A stretch of DNA of 64,000 nt from CAVPCZ01 sp963702445 (GCA_963702445.1 CAVPCZ010000018.1:215989-279988), one strand, 5' to 3'; counted from the first letter of the stretch, positions 1 to 8,327 are shown. Numbers and translations: made by a program. The notes: generated by a model not told the origin, from the sequence alone.

Positions 1-1313
1 TCCGCATCCGGCGCTCTGGGAGGTGAAAAAGGTCTATCAGCCGGTCAAATTCAAGGCGATCCCGCTGTCCGCCGACCTTGTCGAAATCAGGAACGATTGG
101 GACTACCTCGATCTGGGAAAGTACTCGGTGCGATGGAGTCTTGAAGGCGACGGGAAGACTATCGAGGGAGGTGTGCTTAAGGACCTGGATATTCCCCCGC
201 ACGCAAAACGGACGGTCAGCATTCCATACAAGCGTTTCGATCCGCAGCCGGGCGTGGAGTATTTCCTGAACTTCGCGGTCACGACAACGGCGGATGAACC
301 ACTCAGGGCCAGGGGACATCTGGTTGCTTCCGAGCAGCTTCCCTTGCCCGTGACAAAGCCGGTGCCCGCCGGACAAAAAACCGGGATTCCCCCGGTGGTG
401 CTCTCCGAGAGCGATTCAGACGCCACGGTGAACGGCAGGGATTTCGAAGTGGTGTTCAGGAAGAAGGACGGTGCGCTTTCCAGTTGTCGTTACAGCGGGA
501 AGGAACTCCTTGCCGGTGATCTGGCCCCCAATTTCTGGCGGCCGCCGACGGACAACGATTTCGGCAGCCGCACCGAATGTGAGTTCGGCTTCCTGGCGCC
601 ATGCAGGAGTACACCGTGTTCTTTCGACGTTCTCGGCTAAACATATCTCACCCTCTGTCGTACGGATTACCACGGCGTACAATCTGCCGGATGTCCGGTC
701 GGCTCTGGAAATCACGTATACGGTCATGGGAAGTGCGGATATCACCGTGGACTATCGTCTCCACGCGGGCGCGCCGGATCTCCCGGAGATTCCGCGGATC
801 GGGATGAGCATGATGTTGCGGCCGGAGTTGGGGAAGCTCACGTACTACGGTCGTGGCCCGCACGAGAACTACAGCGACCGGCGCACCAGTGCGTATGTCG
901 GGGTCTACGAGAGTACGGTGGACGAACAGTATTTCCCGTATATCAGTCCGCAGGAGAACGGCAACAAAACCGATGTACGCTGGATGGCGTTCCGGGATAC
1001 ATCGGGGCAGGGGGTGGTGATTATCGGCGAGCCGCTTCTGTCCATGTCAGCCCTCCGGTACACCGTGGAGGATCTGACCCAGGAAAAGCGCGGCACGAAG
1101 CATACGGTTGACCTGGTCAAACGGCCGTTTACCACGGTGAATATCGACCTGAAGCAGGCCGGAGTTGGAGGTGATGACAGCTGGGGATCACGACCGCACA
1201 CGCCCTATGCGATTCGCGGGGTGGATCAGGAGTACCGGTTCAGATTTGTTCCGCTCGGTCCGCGCGATGATCCCATGGCAGTGAGCAAGCGGGTGCATGC
1301 CGCGGGGTACTAG
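1..1313 (+). CDS. lacZ: GH2 beta-galactosidase, C-terminal part (5' truncated by window, one frameshift)
   Basis: Hydrolyses terminal beta-galactosides. Only the C-terminal third is in the window. It opens in frame 2 with HPALWEVKKVYQ, a GH2 family landmark, followed by an immunoglobulin-like domain. NFWRPPTDNDFG near 530 marks the start of the beta-galactosidase small-chain superdomain. After about position 600 the reading continues in frame 3 with TYYGRGPHENYSDR (near 840-880) and GVGGDDSWG (near 1160-1180), both typical of LacZ, and stops at 1311-1313. The frame change lies between about 580 and 640. Both halves are well conserved, so an indel error is as likely as a real mutation. No signal peptide can be judged because the N-terminus is missing. 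It is convergent with the small genes that follow. Family assignment is firm; the exact substrate is not. Confidence 0.88.
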
Positions 1314-1466
1314 AGGTTCGGACGCACCGCATACACATACAACGGATAGTACCGGGATGACGCAAGTGCATAAAGAAGGAGGTGGCTCCGGAGATCGCCC
1401 TGAAATCGGTGCGGCACACTGCATGACGGGATGTGCTGGATTGCGGACCTACAGCGGGCGTGTCGA
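1314..1466. other. convergent intergenic region, nothing recognised
   Basis: These 153 bases lie between the end of the beta-galactosidase and the end of the YeaQ-like gene on the other strand. I see no convincing ORF, hairpin with U-tract or repeat. Confidence 0.5.
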
Positions 1467-1715
1467 TCAGGCTTTCTTCTTAAAGAGGCGGTAGACCGCC
1501 AGCAGGATGACACTGCCGACCACCGCAGCGATGAAGCCTCCCGTCTGACCTTCTTCGTACCATCCGATCAGGCGTCCGAGATAGGTTGCCACCACTGCGC
1601 CCGCGACGCCGAGCAGGGTGGTGAGAATGAATCCGCCCCCGTCCTTGCCCGGCATGAGAAATTTTGCCACGAGGCCGGCGACGAAGCCGATGAGAATGGT
1701 CCAGAGAATGTGCAT
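1467..1715 (-). CDS. GlsB/YeaQ/YmgE family membrane protein (transglycosylase-associated)
   Basis: A small inner-membrane protein of 82 residues with three hydrophobic segments. It has the family's glycine-rich pattern: GFVAGLVAKFLMPGKDGGG in the first loop, then LLGVAGAVVATYLG and GFIAAVVGSVILLAVYRLF. The family is linked to stress or stationary phase in enterobacteria, but its biochemical role is unknown. The ATG at 1715 is preceded by an AGGGAG Shine-Dalgarno; the upstream in-frame extension has no membrane-protein character and was discarded. It is the last gene of a minus-strand run of small envelope proteins (4243 down to 1467). Family assignment is secure; function is not. Confidence 0.88.
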   Translation of the reverse strand: MHILWTILIGFVAGLVAKFLMPGKDGGGFILTTLLGVAGAVVATYLGRLIGWYEEGQTGGFIAAVVGSVILLAVYRLFKKKA

Positions 1716-1794
1716 GGCGGTACTCCCTGTCTGTCTTTGCGTTCGGGGCCGAAGGTGCAAGACCCCCGGTGCGAGAACGGTGGTGTGAAAGAGG

Positions 1795-2370
1795 TTATAT
1801 GGTTGGACTGACCCGTCTTCCGAAAAGGAATCGTTTGGTGATGACGAAGACCAGCAGTGCAAAAAGTCCCACGACAAGCACGGTGATGACGGGAAGAAAT
1901 ATCGCGGAGAGGGATGTCAGCACCGAACCTCCCAGTTCCGCTGTGGACACCACCGGATTGCCTATGCCCGCCGTGAACGTCGTCGACTTCAGCCGTGTGA
2001 GCACGGTGGCGCCCTGGATGACTCCCGCTATGCCGCCTCCGCCGATAACGGAGAGCACCCATTTCAGCAGCGGCGGAAGGTCGGTGATGACCGATGCCGA
2101 CACCAGCACCCCTGCAATCACCGCTGCCGGCGTGGCGAGAGTATCCAGCATGTTATCCAGCCAGGGGATGTAGAATGCGAGAACCTCCAGCACGGTCGCC
2201 GTACCGAAGGAGATCAGTGCGGGGAGGGTTCCCATCCAGGCGAAGCCCGGGGAGAGTTCAAGATATCCGGTGTATCCGGCGATGCTCAGGGCGAACAGAG
2301 GGACGAACACCCTGAATCCCGCTGCCGCGCTCAGTCCGATGCCAAGAGCGATACTGACCGCTGTTTCCAT
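1795..2370 (-). CDS. DUF4126 domain-containing membrane protein
   Basis: A polytopic membrane protein of 191 residues. It begins METAVSIALGIGLSAAAGFR and then shows the DUF4126 pattern: GFRVFVPLFALSIAG, a TLPALISFGTATVLEVLAFYIP segment, PWLDNMLDTLATPAAVIAG, and a glycine-rich GGGGIAGVIQGATVLTR loop. Four to six hydrophobic stretches are visible, ending in a basic tail. The start at 2370 is chosen because the in-frame sequence upstream is arginine/serine-rich and overlaps the 3' end of the previous gene. Function of the family is unknown. It lies between the DUF937 and YeaQ-like genes and is probably cotranscribed with them. Confidence 0.85.
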   Translation of the reverse strand: METAVSIALGIGLSAAAGFRVFVPLFALSIAGYTGYLELSPGFAWMGTLPALISFGTATVLEVLAFYIPWLDNMLDTLATPAAVIAGVLVSASVITDLPPLLKWVLSVIGGGGIAGVIQGATVLTRLKSTTFTAGIGNPVVSTAELGGSVLTSLSAIFLPVITVLVVGLFALLVFVITKRFLFGRRVSPTI

Positions 2371-2392
2371 CCTGTTCGGTCCTCTCTCGTGA

Positions 2393-2983
2393 TCACTTCT
2401 TTCCGAAGAGTTTCCCCAGAATTCCGCCGACATCGTCGATGATGCTGCCGTCCTTGTTCGCATCGAGCATCCCCAGCACCGACCCGAGAATATCCGGCTG
2501 CGATTGCTGTGCCGACCGGGCCTGACCCTGGAGGAAATCCGTGAGTCCACCCGCATCCATGCCGCTCTGCTGTGTTTGACGGCCCAGAGCGCCCATCACC
2601 ATCGGGGCGACGATTTGGAGAATCTGTCCGACCGAGGAAGGGTCAACGCCGGTCGACTGGCCCAGGCCGGTCTGCACTGCTTCCTGTCTGTTTCCAAGAA
2701 CGTGTTTGAGAATGCCCGCACCCGCGCCGTCTCCCTGGGCCGACCCCAGAAAGCCCATCACATCATCCAGCACGGATCCGTCATGGTCGTTGGAAAGTGC
2801 AGTGTGGAGCGACTGCGCGCCCTGCGGCGTGGAGGAGTTCTTTGCCAGAGCGGTCACGAGAAGCGGTATGGCTGCGCTGACCACTTTTCCTGTTGTGGCC
2901 GGATCAAGGCCAAGTTTTTCGCCGATCTGATTGACTGCTCCGCCGCCGAGGCTGCCTGCCAACAGCTCCAGAATTGAGCTCAT
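2393..2983 (-). CDS. DUF937 domain-containing protein
   Basis: A 196-residue, alanine/glycine-rich, probably soluble protein. The N-terminal half (ILELLAGSLGGGAVNQIGEKLGLDPATTG..VSAAIPLLVTALAKNS) is the DUF937 signature of repeated short helices with small-residue packing. A second copy of this style of repeat follows, and the C-terminus ends in GGILGKLFGKK. DGSVLDDVMGFLG and DGSIIDDVGGILG are an internal repeat of acidic, EF-hand-like character, so the protein may be a tandem duplication. The start MSSILELL at 2983 avoids an upstream stretch without coding character. Its neighbours are a DUF2780 lipoprotein with the same kind of sequence (3050-3478) and DUF4126. Confidence 0.82.
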   Translation of the reverse strand: MSSILELLAGSLGGGAVNQIGEKLGLDPATTGKVVSAAIPLLVTALAKNSSTPQGAQSLHTALSNDHDGSVLDDVMGFLGSAQGDGAGAGILKHVLGNRQEAVQTGLGQSTGVDPSSVGQILQIVAPMVMGALGRQTQQSGMDAGGLTDFLQGQARSAQQSQPDILGSVLGMLDANKDGSIIDDVGGILGKLFGKK

Positions 2984-3049
2984 AGGGGTACTCCATTGAA
3001 GAGATGAACAGGGAGAAGGGGGATCATGTCCACATCCCATCAGATCAAA

Positions 3050-3478
3050 CTATTTCAAAGCACTCTCAAGCACACTGCCGAGACTCCTGCCGCCCGCGGA
3101 GCCGACGAAATCCGTCAGCACGGGCACAAACTTACCCACCATATCATCACCCATGCCGACCCTGGCAAACACCGGGGTCAGGTTCGCCATGGAGCCTATG
3201 GGGCCGCTCACCCCGCCGATTTCCATCGCTTTCTTGATGATGCCGTCAGATCCGGGGATGACGCCGGCAATTCTGGCAAAGTCATCGCTGCCCAGTCTCT
3301 CTTTTGCCAGGCCGAGCAGAGAGCCTGCGCCCACGAGTGCCTGATTCTCGTTGACGCCAAGCTCCTTGGTGAGTAAACCGAGTAACCCGCCACCCGGGGA
3401 CTGCGTTGAGGTGCAGCCTGCGAACAGCAGAGCAACAACAAGCAGCAGGACAGGAAACGTTCTGCGAACAACCATCAT
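3050..3478 (-). CDS. DUF2780-like lipoprotein
   Basis: A 142-residue predicted lipoprotein. The signal is MMVVRRTFPVLLLVVALLFAGC with a lipobox (LLFAGC) whose cysteine is residue 21. The mature part has LLGLLTKELGVNENQALVGAGSLLGLAKERLG and DDFARIAGVIPGSD, matching the DUF2780/VcgC-VcgE style of helical, glycine-rich protein. Function is unknown. It shares the repeated hydrophobic-helix character of the adjacent DUF937 protein, and the two are likely cotranscribed. The ATG at 3478 is preceded by a purine-rich GGGGAGGT site. Confidence 0.8.
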   Translation of the reverse strand: MMVVRRTFPVLLLVVALLFAGCTSTQSPGGGLLGLLTKELGVNENQALVGAGSLLGLAKERLGSDDFARIAGVIPGSDGIIKKAMEIGGVSGPIGSMANLTPVFARVGMGDDMVGKFVPVLTDFVGSAGGRSLGSVLESALK

Positions 3479-3518
3479 ACCTCCCCTAAAACAGAACTGT
3501 CATTTGGATGTGTTACGG

Positions 3519-3974
3519 CTATTGGGCCACAGTGAAGCTGCCGCTCACGCCGGTTTTGCCGTTGAGGGATGTCTCCAGCTTGTATTCACCTGCCGGGAGT
3601 CCTTTCGCGCGTTCAAAGAAGAACTGCGATTTGTTGGTGCCGGTTTGCTGCAGGGAAACCGAGTCGGCGCGGACAAGCTGATTCGTGGGAACATACATGC
3701 ACCGGACCCCGAGCTTTGCGCCGGGCAGAACATTCTCTGTCGTGACGAGCACCACAACGCGGTCTTTTGGCTTGAATGTCGTCGTGGGATCGACGGCATT
3801 CATGTTCACGTCAAATCCCTTGGCAAACGTCACTCCGGAGACTGCGGGTGCCGGCGGGGGTGGCGGTGCCTGTTCTATGACTGGCGGGGCGGGTTTTGGC
3901 TCTTCTTTCTTGCCGCAGCCCACCACGAGGATGGCCAGAACCAGGAAAAATGTGAGGACGAGAGTTGATTTCAT
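3519..3974 (-). CDS. proline-rich lipoprotein, unknown function
   Basis: A 151-residue lipoprotein: MKSTLVLTFFLVLAILVVGC is a signal peptide with lipobox cysteine at residue 20, followed by a GKKEEPKPAPP..PPPPPAPA linker that would span from the membrane. The globular C-terminus (about residues 45-151) reads as a beta-sandwich, with FKPKDRVVVLVTTENVLPG and ending LPAGEYKLETSLNGKTGVSG. That ending resembles extracytoplasmic domains that describe force or extension of a ligand. I cannot name the family. The ATG at 3974 has a GGAGG site (TCCTCC on the plus strand) just upstream. Its neighbours are all small envelope proteins on the same strand. Confidence 0.75.
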   Translation of the reverse strand: MKSTLVLTFFLVLAILVVGCGKKEEPKPAPPVIEQAPPPPPAPAVSGVTFAKGFDVNMNAVDPTTTFKPKDRVVVLVTTENVLPGAKLGVRCMYVPTNQLVRADSVSLQQTGTNKSQFFFERAKGLPAGEYKLETSLNGKTGVSGSFTVAQ

Positions 3975-4000
3975 CGGGTTTTCCTCCGGGGTGAATGGGA

Positions 4001-4243
4001 TTAGTCGGGAATGATCAGCTTCTGGCCGGGCTTGATCAGGTCGGGATTCTTGATCTGGTCGGTATTGGCCTGGTATATCTTCTTCCACTGTTTTGCGTCT
4101 TTGTAAAACTCTTTTGCGATTTTGGAGAGAGAATCTCCTTTTTTCACGACGTACGTACGTGGCCCGCCCGAAGTTGTCGAGCCGCCGGTGACGTCGGAAA
4201 AATCTATGGGACCTCCTTTGTCGGGAAGTGGTGTCATGGGCAA
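4001..4243 (-). CDS. LysM domain protein
   Basis: An 80-residue protein with one LysM domain near its C-terminus: TYVVKKGDSLSKIAKEFY (about residues 30-47), then WKKIYQANTDQIKNPDLIKPGQKLIIP. LysM binds peptidoglycan or other N-acetylglucosamine polymers. There is no signal peptide, so it is either cytoplasmic (like the YgaU/LysM-BON type) or exported by another route. It heads the minus-strand envelope cassette; its ATG has an AGGAGG site a few bases upstream. The upstream neighbour asd ends at 4354, leaving a 110-base gap, so a separate promoter is possible. Confidence 0.85.
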   Translation of the reverse strand: MPMTPLPDKGGPIDFSDVTGGSTTSGGPRTYVVKKGDSLSKIAKEFYKDAKQWKKIYQANTDQIKNPDLIKPGQKLIIPD

Positions 4244-4353
4244 ATCCTCCTGGAAAGAGCGTAAGAAAAGGACCCCGTAGCCGGGAAATTGAAGTGAAAC
4301 ACTGACGATAAGAACGCGGAAAGGGCGAAGAGGGTTCCTGTCCGGCTGGAAAA

Positions 4354-5373
4354 TTATGCAGGGAGCTGGTGGACGCCCAGAAGCTCTTCGGCGATCTGAA
4401 CCGCATTTGTGGCCGCCCCTTTTCGCACATTATCGGCCACAATCCAGAGGTTCAGGCCCGAAGGAATGCTCGAATCCCTGCGGATGCGTCCGACAAACAC
4501 CTCATCCCGGTCCTGGCTGTCGACCGGCATGGGATAGCTGTTATTGGGGAGATCGTCCACCACCAGAACCCCCGGCATCCGTTCGAGCAGTCTCCGGGCA
4601 TCCGCCAGTTCGTAAGGACGCTCGAACTCGATATTGACCGATTCGCTGTGTCCGCCCACCGTCGGCACCCTCACGCAAGTGGCAGAAACCTGTATCGTGT
4701 TGTCCCCCATAATCTTGCGGGTCTCGTTCATCATCTTGTGTTCTTCCTTCGTATATCCGTCCGATTCAAAGGAATCGATATGGGGGATACAGTTCATGGC
4801 GATCCGGTGTGGAAACTTTCTTGCCACAGCCGGATTGCCGGCGAGCTCTCCGAGAAGCTGATCGTGGCCGCGCCGGCCGGCCCCGGTCACCGACTGATAG
4901 GTCGCGACGACGACACGACGGATCCTGTAGGCATCGTGCAGGGGTTTGAGCACCACCACCATCTGAATTGTCGAGCAGTTCGGATTGGCAATGATTCCCT
5001 GATGGGAAAAGATGGCATGGGGGTTGACCTCCGGAACCACAAGCGGGACGTCTTCATCCATGCGAAAGGCGCTGCTGTTGTCGATTACCACAATGCCCCG
5101 GCGCGCGGCGATTGGGGCGAACTCCTTGCTGACCGCTGCACCCGCGGAAAAGAGGGCCACATCCGCATGTGCGTCAATCAATGCCTGCTCCGTGAGTTCC
5201 ATGACCGGGAACTGCTCGGCCCTGAACGGAACCGTGGTTCCGACTGAGCGGTGCGATGCGAGGGGGACGAGGCGGCGCAGGGGAAAGCGCCGTTCTTCAA
5301 GAACGCGGATCATGGTACGGCCGACGAGTCCGGTTGCGCCGGCGACGACAACGGTGAATTTCCTGGATGCCAT
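4354..5373 (-). CDS. asd: aspartate-semialdehyde dehydrogenase
   Basis: Catalyses NADPH-dependent conversion of aspartyl phosphate to aspartate semialdehyde, the branch point to methionine, threonine, lysine and meso-DAP. The N-terminus has the Rossmann motif VVVAGATGLVGRTMIRVL; NPNCSTIQM carries the catalytic cysteine; RVPTVGGHSESVNIEF matches the C-terminal substrate-binding region. Its 339 residues are a normal length. I chose the ATG at 5373 because GGAGG lies about 12 bases upstream; an in-frame start at 5409 adds 12 residues without support. It is the third gene after metY and metX and is presumably read through from the SAM-riboswitch transcript, supplying the homoserine precursor. Confidence 0.95.
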   Translation of the reverse strand: MASRKFTVVVAGATGLVGRTMIRVLEERRFPLRRLVPLASHRSVGTTVPFRAEQFPVMELTEQALIDAHADVALFSAGAAVSKEFAPIAARRGIVVIDNSSAFRMDEDVPLVVPEVNPHAIFSHQGIIANPNCSTIQMVVVLKPLHDAYRIRRVVVATYQSVTGAGRRGHDQLLGELAGNPAVARKFPHRIAMNCIPHIDSFESDGYTKEEHKMMNETRKIMGDNTIQVSATCVRVPTVGGHSESVNIEFERPYELADARRLLERMPGVLVVDDLPNNSYPMPVDSQDRDEVFVGRIRRDSSIPSGLNLWIVADNVRKGAATNAVQIAEELLGVHQLPA

Positions 5374-5427
5374 CAGAGAACAAACCTCCGGTTGTTGATC
5401 AGTCGACACATGTACTCTCCAGACGGT

Positions 5428-6537
5428 TCACGTCAGCTTCTCGAGGAACTCGCGGACAAACATGCCGAGTTGTTCATACTCGATGAGAAAAGCGTCATGG
5501 CCGAATGGAGAATGGATTTCGCGGCAGACGCCGTGCGGGAGAAGATCCGCGATAGCGCGCTGCTCATGAAGAGGGTAGAGGATGTCCGAGTCGATGCCGA
5601 CACACAGTGCGGGAATGTGGATCGAACCCAGCACCTCCGCGAGCGTTCCCCGTCCCCGGGCAACGTCATGTGTATCCATGGCCCGCGAAATGGTCAGATA
5701 GGTATTTGCGTCGAAACGGTTCACCAGTTTCTGCCCCTGGTAGCGCAGGTATTGTTCGACCTGGTACATCACGTTCAGCTGGTCGCGGAACGTCTCCGGG
5801 GTGGCGGGGGTGGCGGTGGTCCGGCCGAACCGGTTCAAAAAAGAAACGTCGCTCCTGTACGACACCATGGCGATCTGGCGGGCCAGGCTCAACCCGCGTT
5901 CCGGTTGGCCGTGGCCGTAGTAATCACCGCCGCGCCAGTCAGGGTCCTGCATGATCGCCTGGCGTGCGAGATCGTTCAACCCGATACACCAGGGGGAATG
6001 CTGCGCGGCCGTGGCGATGGGGACGATGGACCGCACGAACCCGGGGTAGAGGAGCGGCCATTCCAGAACCTGCATGCCGCCCAGGGATCCGCCGAGCACC
6101 GTGAGGAGTGAGCGGACACCGAGCCGGTCCAGCAGGGCGGCCTGTGTGCGGACCATATCGCGCACAGTCACCGGCGGAAACGCAAGACCGTAGGGCTTTC
6201 CCGTGGCCGGGTCCGTGCTGGCCGATCCCGTGGTGCCGTAGCACCCGCCCAGGAAGTTCGAGCAGACCACAAAGAGCGCATCGGTGTCGAGAGGCCGGCC
6301 CGGTCCGATCATCGGATCCCACCAGCCGGCAGTTCGCGTGTCCTCACCCGTCTGTCCGGCCGCGTGCGCGCTTCCGGTCAGGGCATGGCAGACCAGCACG
6401 GCATTGTCACCGGCGGGGTTGAGTGTGCCGTATGTTTCGTACGCAACCGAAACCGGCGCCAGCTCCGCCCCGCACTCCAATGCCAGCGGTGCTTCCGCGG
6501 TGAACACCTCGTGTGTCCGTGTGACTCCCTCTATCAT
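5428..6537 (-). CDS. metX: homoserine O-acetyltransferase
   Basis: Transfers an acyl group from acetyl-CoA (or succinyl-CoA) to homoserine, giving the substrate for MetY. It is an alpha/beta-hydrolase fold: nucleophile elbow GGSLGGMQVLEW, acid in GIDSDILYP, histidine in FGHDAFLIE. The early motif VCHALTGSAHA and SNFLGGCYGTTG are MetX hallmarks. Two starts are possible because the first six codons are duplicated (MIEGVT twice): ATG 6555, which overlaps the metY stop as ATGA, or ATG 6537, which has GAGGG 8 bases upstream. I prefer 6537 on the Shine-Dalgarno. The gene lies in the metY-metX-asd operon. Confidence 0.95.
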   Translation of the reverse strand: MIEGVTRTHEVFTAEAPLALECGAELAPVSVAYETYGTLNPAGDNAVLVCHALTGSAHAAGQTGEDTRTAGWWDPMIGPGRPLDTDALFVVCSNFLGGCYGTTGSASTDPATGKPYGLAFPPVTVRDMVRTQAALLDRLGVRSLLTVLGGSLGGMQVLEWPLLYPGFVRSIVPIATAAQHSPWCIGLNDLARQAIMQDPDWRGGDYYGHGQPERGLSLARQIAMVSYRSDVSFLNRFGRTTATPATPETFRDQLNVMYQVEQYLRYQGQKLVNRFDANTYLTISRAMDTHDVARGRGTLAEVLGSIHIPALCVGIDSDILYPLHEQRAIADLLPHGVCREIHSPFGHDAFLIEYEQLGMFVREFLEKLT

Positions 6538-6551
6538 GGTGACACCCTCGA

Positions 6552-7964
6552 TCATCCTTTGCCGTTTTGCCCCGGCCGCCGGGGAGACATCCGGCGGCCG
6601 GGACCTCTTCGATCCTTCAGCACATACCGGGGGGTCCTGTCATGTCCGCGATCACCTGACCTGCCGAGCGCCTCCTCGAAATCCTCGATGATGTCATCGA
6701 TATGTTCAAGTCCGACCGATACGCGGATAAGGTCGGGGGTTACGCCTGCGGACAGCCGGTCCGCTTCGGAAAGCTGCTGATGCGTGGTGGATGCAGGGTG
6801 AATCACGAGGGTTTTTGCATCGCCGACGTTGGCGAGGAGGCTCGAGAGTTTCACCCCGTTGATGAACGTCTTCCCGGCTTCGTGGCCTCCCTTGATGCCG
6901 AACACGATAATGGACCCGAACGCACCCTTGTGGAGATACTTCTTCGCGAGCGTGTGATGGGGGTGATCCGGGAGACCGGGGAAGGAGACCCAGGCCACGC
7001 GCGGGTGGTTCTTGAGCCAGGACGCGAGGGTGATGGCATTGCTGCAATGGCGTTCCATGCGCAGAGAAAGCGTCTCGACGCCCTGGAGCAGGAGGAAGGC
7101 ATTGAACGGGCTGAGGCACGGACCGAGATCCCGGAGTCCTTCGACGCGGGCGCGGACGATGAAGGCGATGTTGCCGAACTGGCTGGCGGAGCCGAAGGTA
7201 TCCCAGAAGCGGAGGCCGTGATAACCCGGGCTCGGTTCGGTGAAGACCGGGAATTTTCCGTTGCCCCAGTTGAAGCGGCCGGAGTCCACGATGACTCCTC
7301 CGATGGACGTTCCGTGACCGCCGATCCATTTTGTGGCGGAGTGGGTAATGATGTCGGCCCCCCAATCGAACGGCCGTGCGAGATATCCTCCCGCGCCGAA
7401 CGTATTGTCCACCACCAGGGGGATGTTGTGGGCGTGGGCGACGCGGGCGATGGCTTCGATATCGGGGATATTGAGCCGGGGATTGCCGATGGTTTCAATA
7501 TAGAGAGCCCGGGTTTTGTCATCGATAGCCGCCGCAAATGCTTCGGGGCGGTCACCGTCCACGAACTTCACCTGCACGCCGAGGCGGGGGAAGGCCACCT
7601 TGAACTGGTTATAGGTGCCTCCGTACAGGTTGGTGGTGGACACGATATTTTCGCCGGCGAGGACGAAGGTGGTCAGGGCCAGGAGCTGGGCTGCCTGGCC
7701 GGACGAGGTGGCGAGTGCCGCGACGCCCCCCTCGAGTGCGGCAATCCGCGCCTCGAACACTGCGGTTGTCGGGTTCATGATCCGGGTGTAGATATTCCCG
7801 AACTCCTGGAGGCCGAACAGTGCGGCCGCATGGTCCGCGTGGTCGAAGGTGTACGACGTGGTCTGGTAGATCGGCACCGCCCGTGCGTGGGTGACGGGAT
7901 CCGGCGTCTGCCCCGCGTGCAGCTGTTGTGTTTCGAACCGGTATTTCCGCTCTGCTGTAGCCAT
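6552..7964 (-). CDS. metY: O-acetylhomoserine sulfhydrylase (aminocarboxypropyltransferase)
   Basis: A PLP enzyme making homocysteine from O-acetylhomoserine and sulfide. The N-terminus FETQQLHAGQTPDP..RAVPIYQTTSY, the PLP lysine in SATKWIGGHG and the FSLANVGDAKTLVIHPAST-type C-terminal block (here LSSLLANVGDAKTLVIHPAS) identify the family. The protein is 470 residues. About 430 is usual, and the last 35 or so (after EDFEEALGR) are arginine/glycine-rich and non-homologous in look, so a frameshift near 6650 may have replaced the native stop. It is the first gene after the SAM-I riboswitch and terminator, so methionine biosynthesis here should be shut off by S-adenosylmethionine. Confidence 0.95.
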   Translation of the reverse strand: MATAERKYRFETQQLHAGQTPDPVTHARAVPIYQTTSYTFDHADHAAALFGLQEFGNIYTRIMNPTTAVFEARIAALEGGVAALATSSGQAAQLLALTTFVLAGENIVSTTNLYGGTYNQFKVAFPRLGVQVKFVDGDRPEAFAAAIDDKTRALYIETIGNPRLNIPDIEAIARVAHAHNIPLVVDNTFGAGGYLARPFDWGADIITHSATKWIGGHGTSIGGVIVDSGRFNWGNGKFPVFTEPSPGYHGLRFWDTFGSASQFGNIAFIVRARVEGLRDLGPCLSPFNAFLLLQGVETLSLRMERHCSNAITLASWLKNHPRVAWVSFPGLPDHPHHTLAKKYLHKGAFGSIIVFGIKGGHEAGKTFINGVKLSSLLANVGDAKTLVIHPASTTHQQLSEADRLSAGVTPDLIRVSVGLEHIDDIIEDFEEALGRSGDRGHDRTPRYVLKDRRGPGRRMSPRRPGQNGKG

Positions 7965-8022
7965 TGTGCTTCCTGCCGTATAGTGATGGGTTGGTGGTTT
8001 ACGCTCGTTCGCCCCGGATACG

Positions 8023-8061
8023 AAAAAACCTCATCCGGAGTGATGATATCCGAATGAGGTT
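8023..8061 (-). terminator. riboswitch-controlled intrinsic terminator
   Basis: On the minus strand, arms at 8049-8061 and 8027-8039 form a 13-bp stem (12 Watson-Crick pairs and one wobble) followed by a six-U tract (A-run 8023-8028 on the plus strand). The segment ATCCGGA just upstream (8081-8089 region) is complementary to the terminator's 3' arm, giving a plausible antiterminator. It lies about 60 bases before metY. Confidence 0.9.
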
Positions 8062-8092
8062 TGCGCGTGTAACGCACCTGTCCGGATTCATC

Positions 8093-8195
8093 TTCATCCC
8101 GCATTTCCGCGGGAACAGAATTTAGCACCTGACGAGTCTTGCTCCGGTTGCTGTGGCTTCACAGGGTCTGTCCCTCCGCCACTCTGGATGAACCT
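8093..8195 (-). promoter_or_regulatory. SAM-I (S-box) riboswitch
   Basis: On the minus strand the sequence carries the S-box landmarks in order: CATCCAGAGTGGCGGAGGGA, GACCC, TGAAGCCACAGCAACC, and GGTGCTAAATTC. P1 is formed by 8186-8192 (TTCATCC in RNA sense) with 8093-8099 (GGATGAA). A terminator follows and the downstream genes are metY-metX-asd. SAM binding would stabilise P1 and let the terminator form, switching the operon off. Confidence 0.95.
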
Positions 8196-8203
8196 CTGTT
8201 GCC

Positions 8204-8231
8204 ATGATACATTTTTCCCGGGACAAGTCAA
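8204..8231 (-). promoter_or_regulatory. promoter of the met operon
   Basis: On the minus strand TTGACT (8226-8231), a 16-base spacer and TATCAT (8204-8209) give a good sigma-70-type promoter. The expected start, near 8197, falls exactly at the 5' edge of the SAM-I riboswitch. Confidence 0.7.
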
Positions 8232-8266
8232 AGGAAAAAAGAAAGGGAATCCGGGAAGAGGGGGGC

Positions 8267-8308
8267 TTGACAGCGACCCGGGCTTTCTGTATATTGTATA
8301 CAATATAC
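8267..8308 (+). promoter_or_regulatory. gntR promoter with 20-bp palindromic operator
   Basis: TTGACA (8267-8272), 17 bases, TATATT (8290-8295). A perfect 20-bp palindrome, GTATATTGTATACAATATAC, covers 8289-8308, i.e. the -10 and the start site. Its core TTGTATACAA fits the TNGTNNACNA pattern known for FadR-type GntR proteins. The gene immediately downstream encodes such a regulator, so autorepression is the simplest reading. Confidence 0.85.
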
Positions 8309-8327
8309 AATCTAGAGGAAACCCCGC

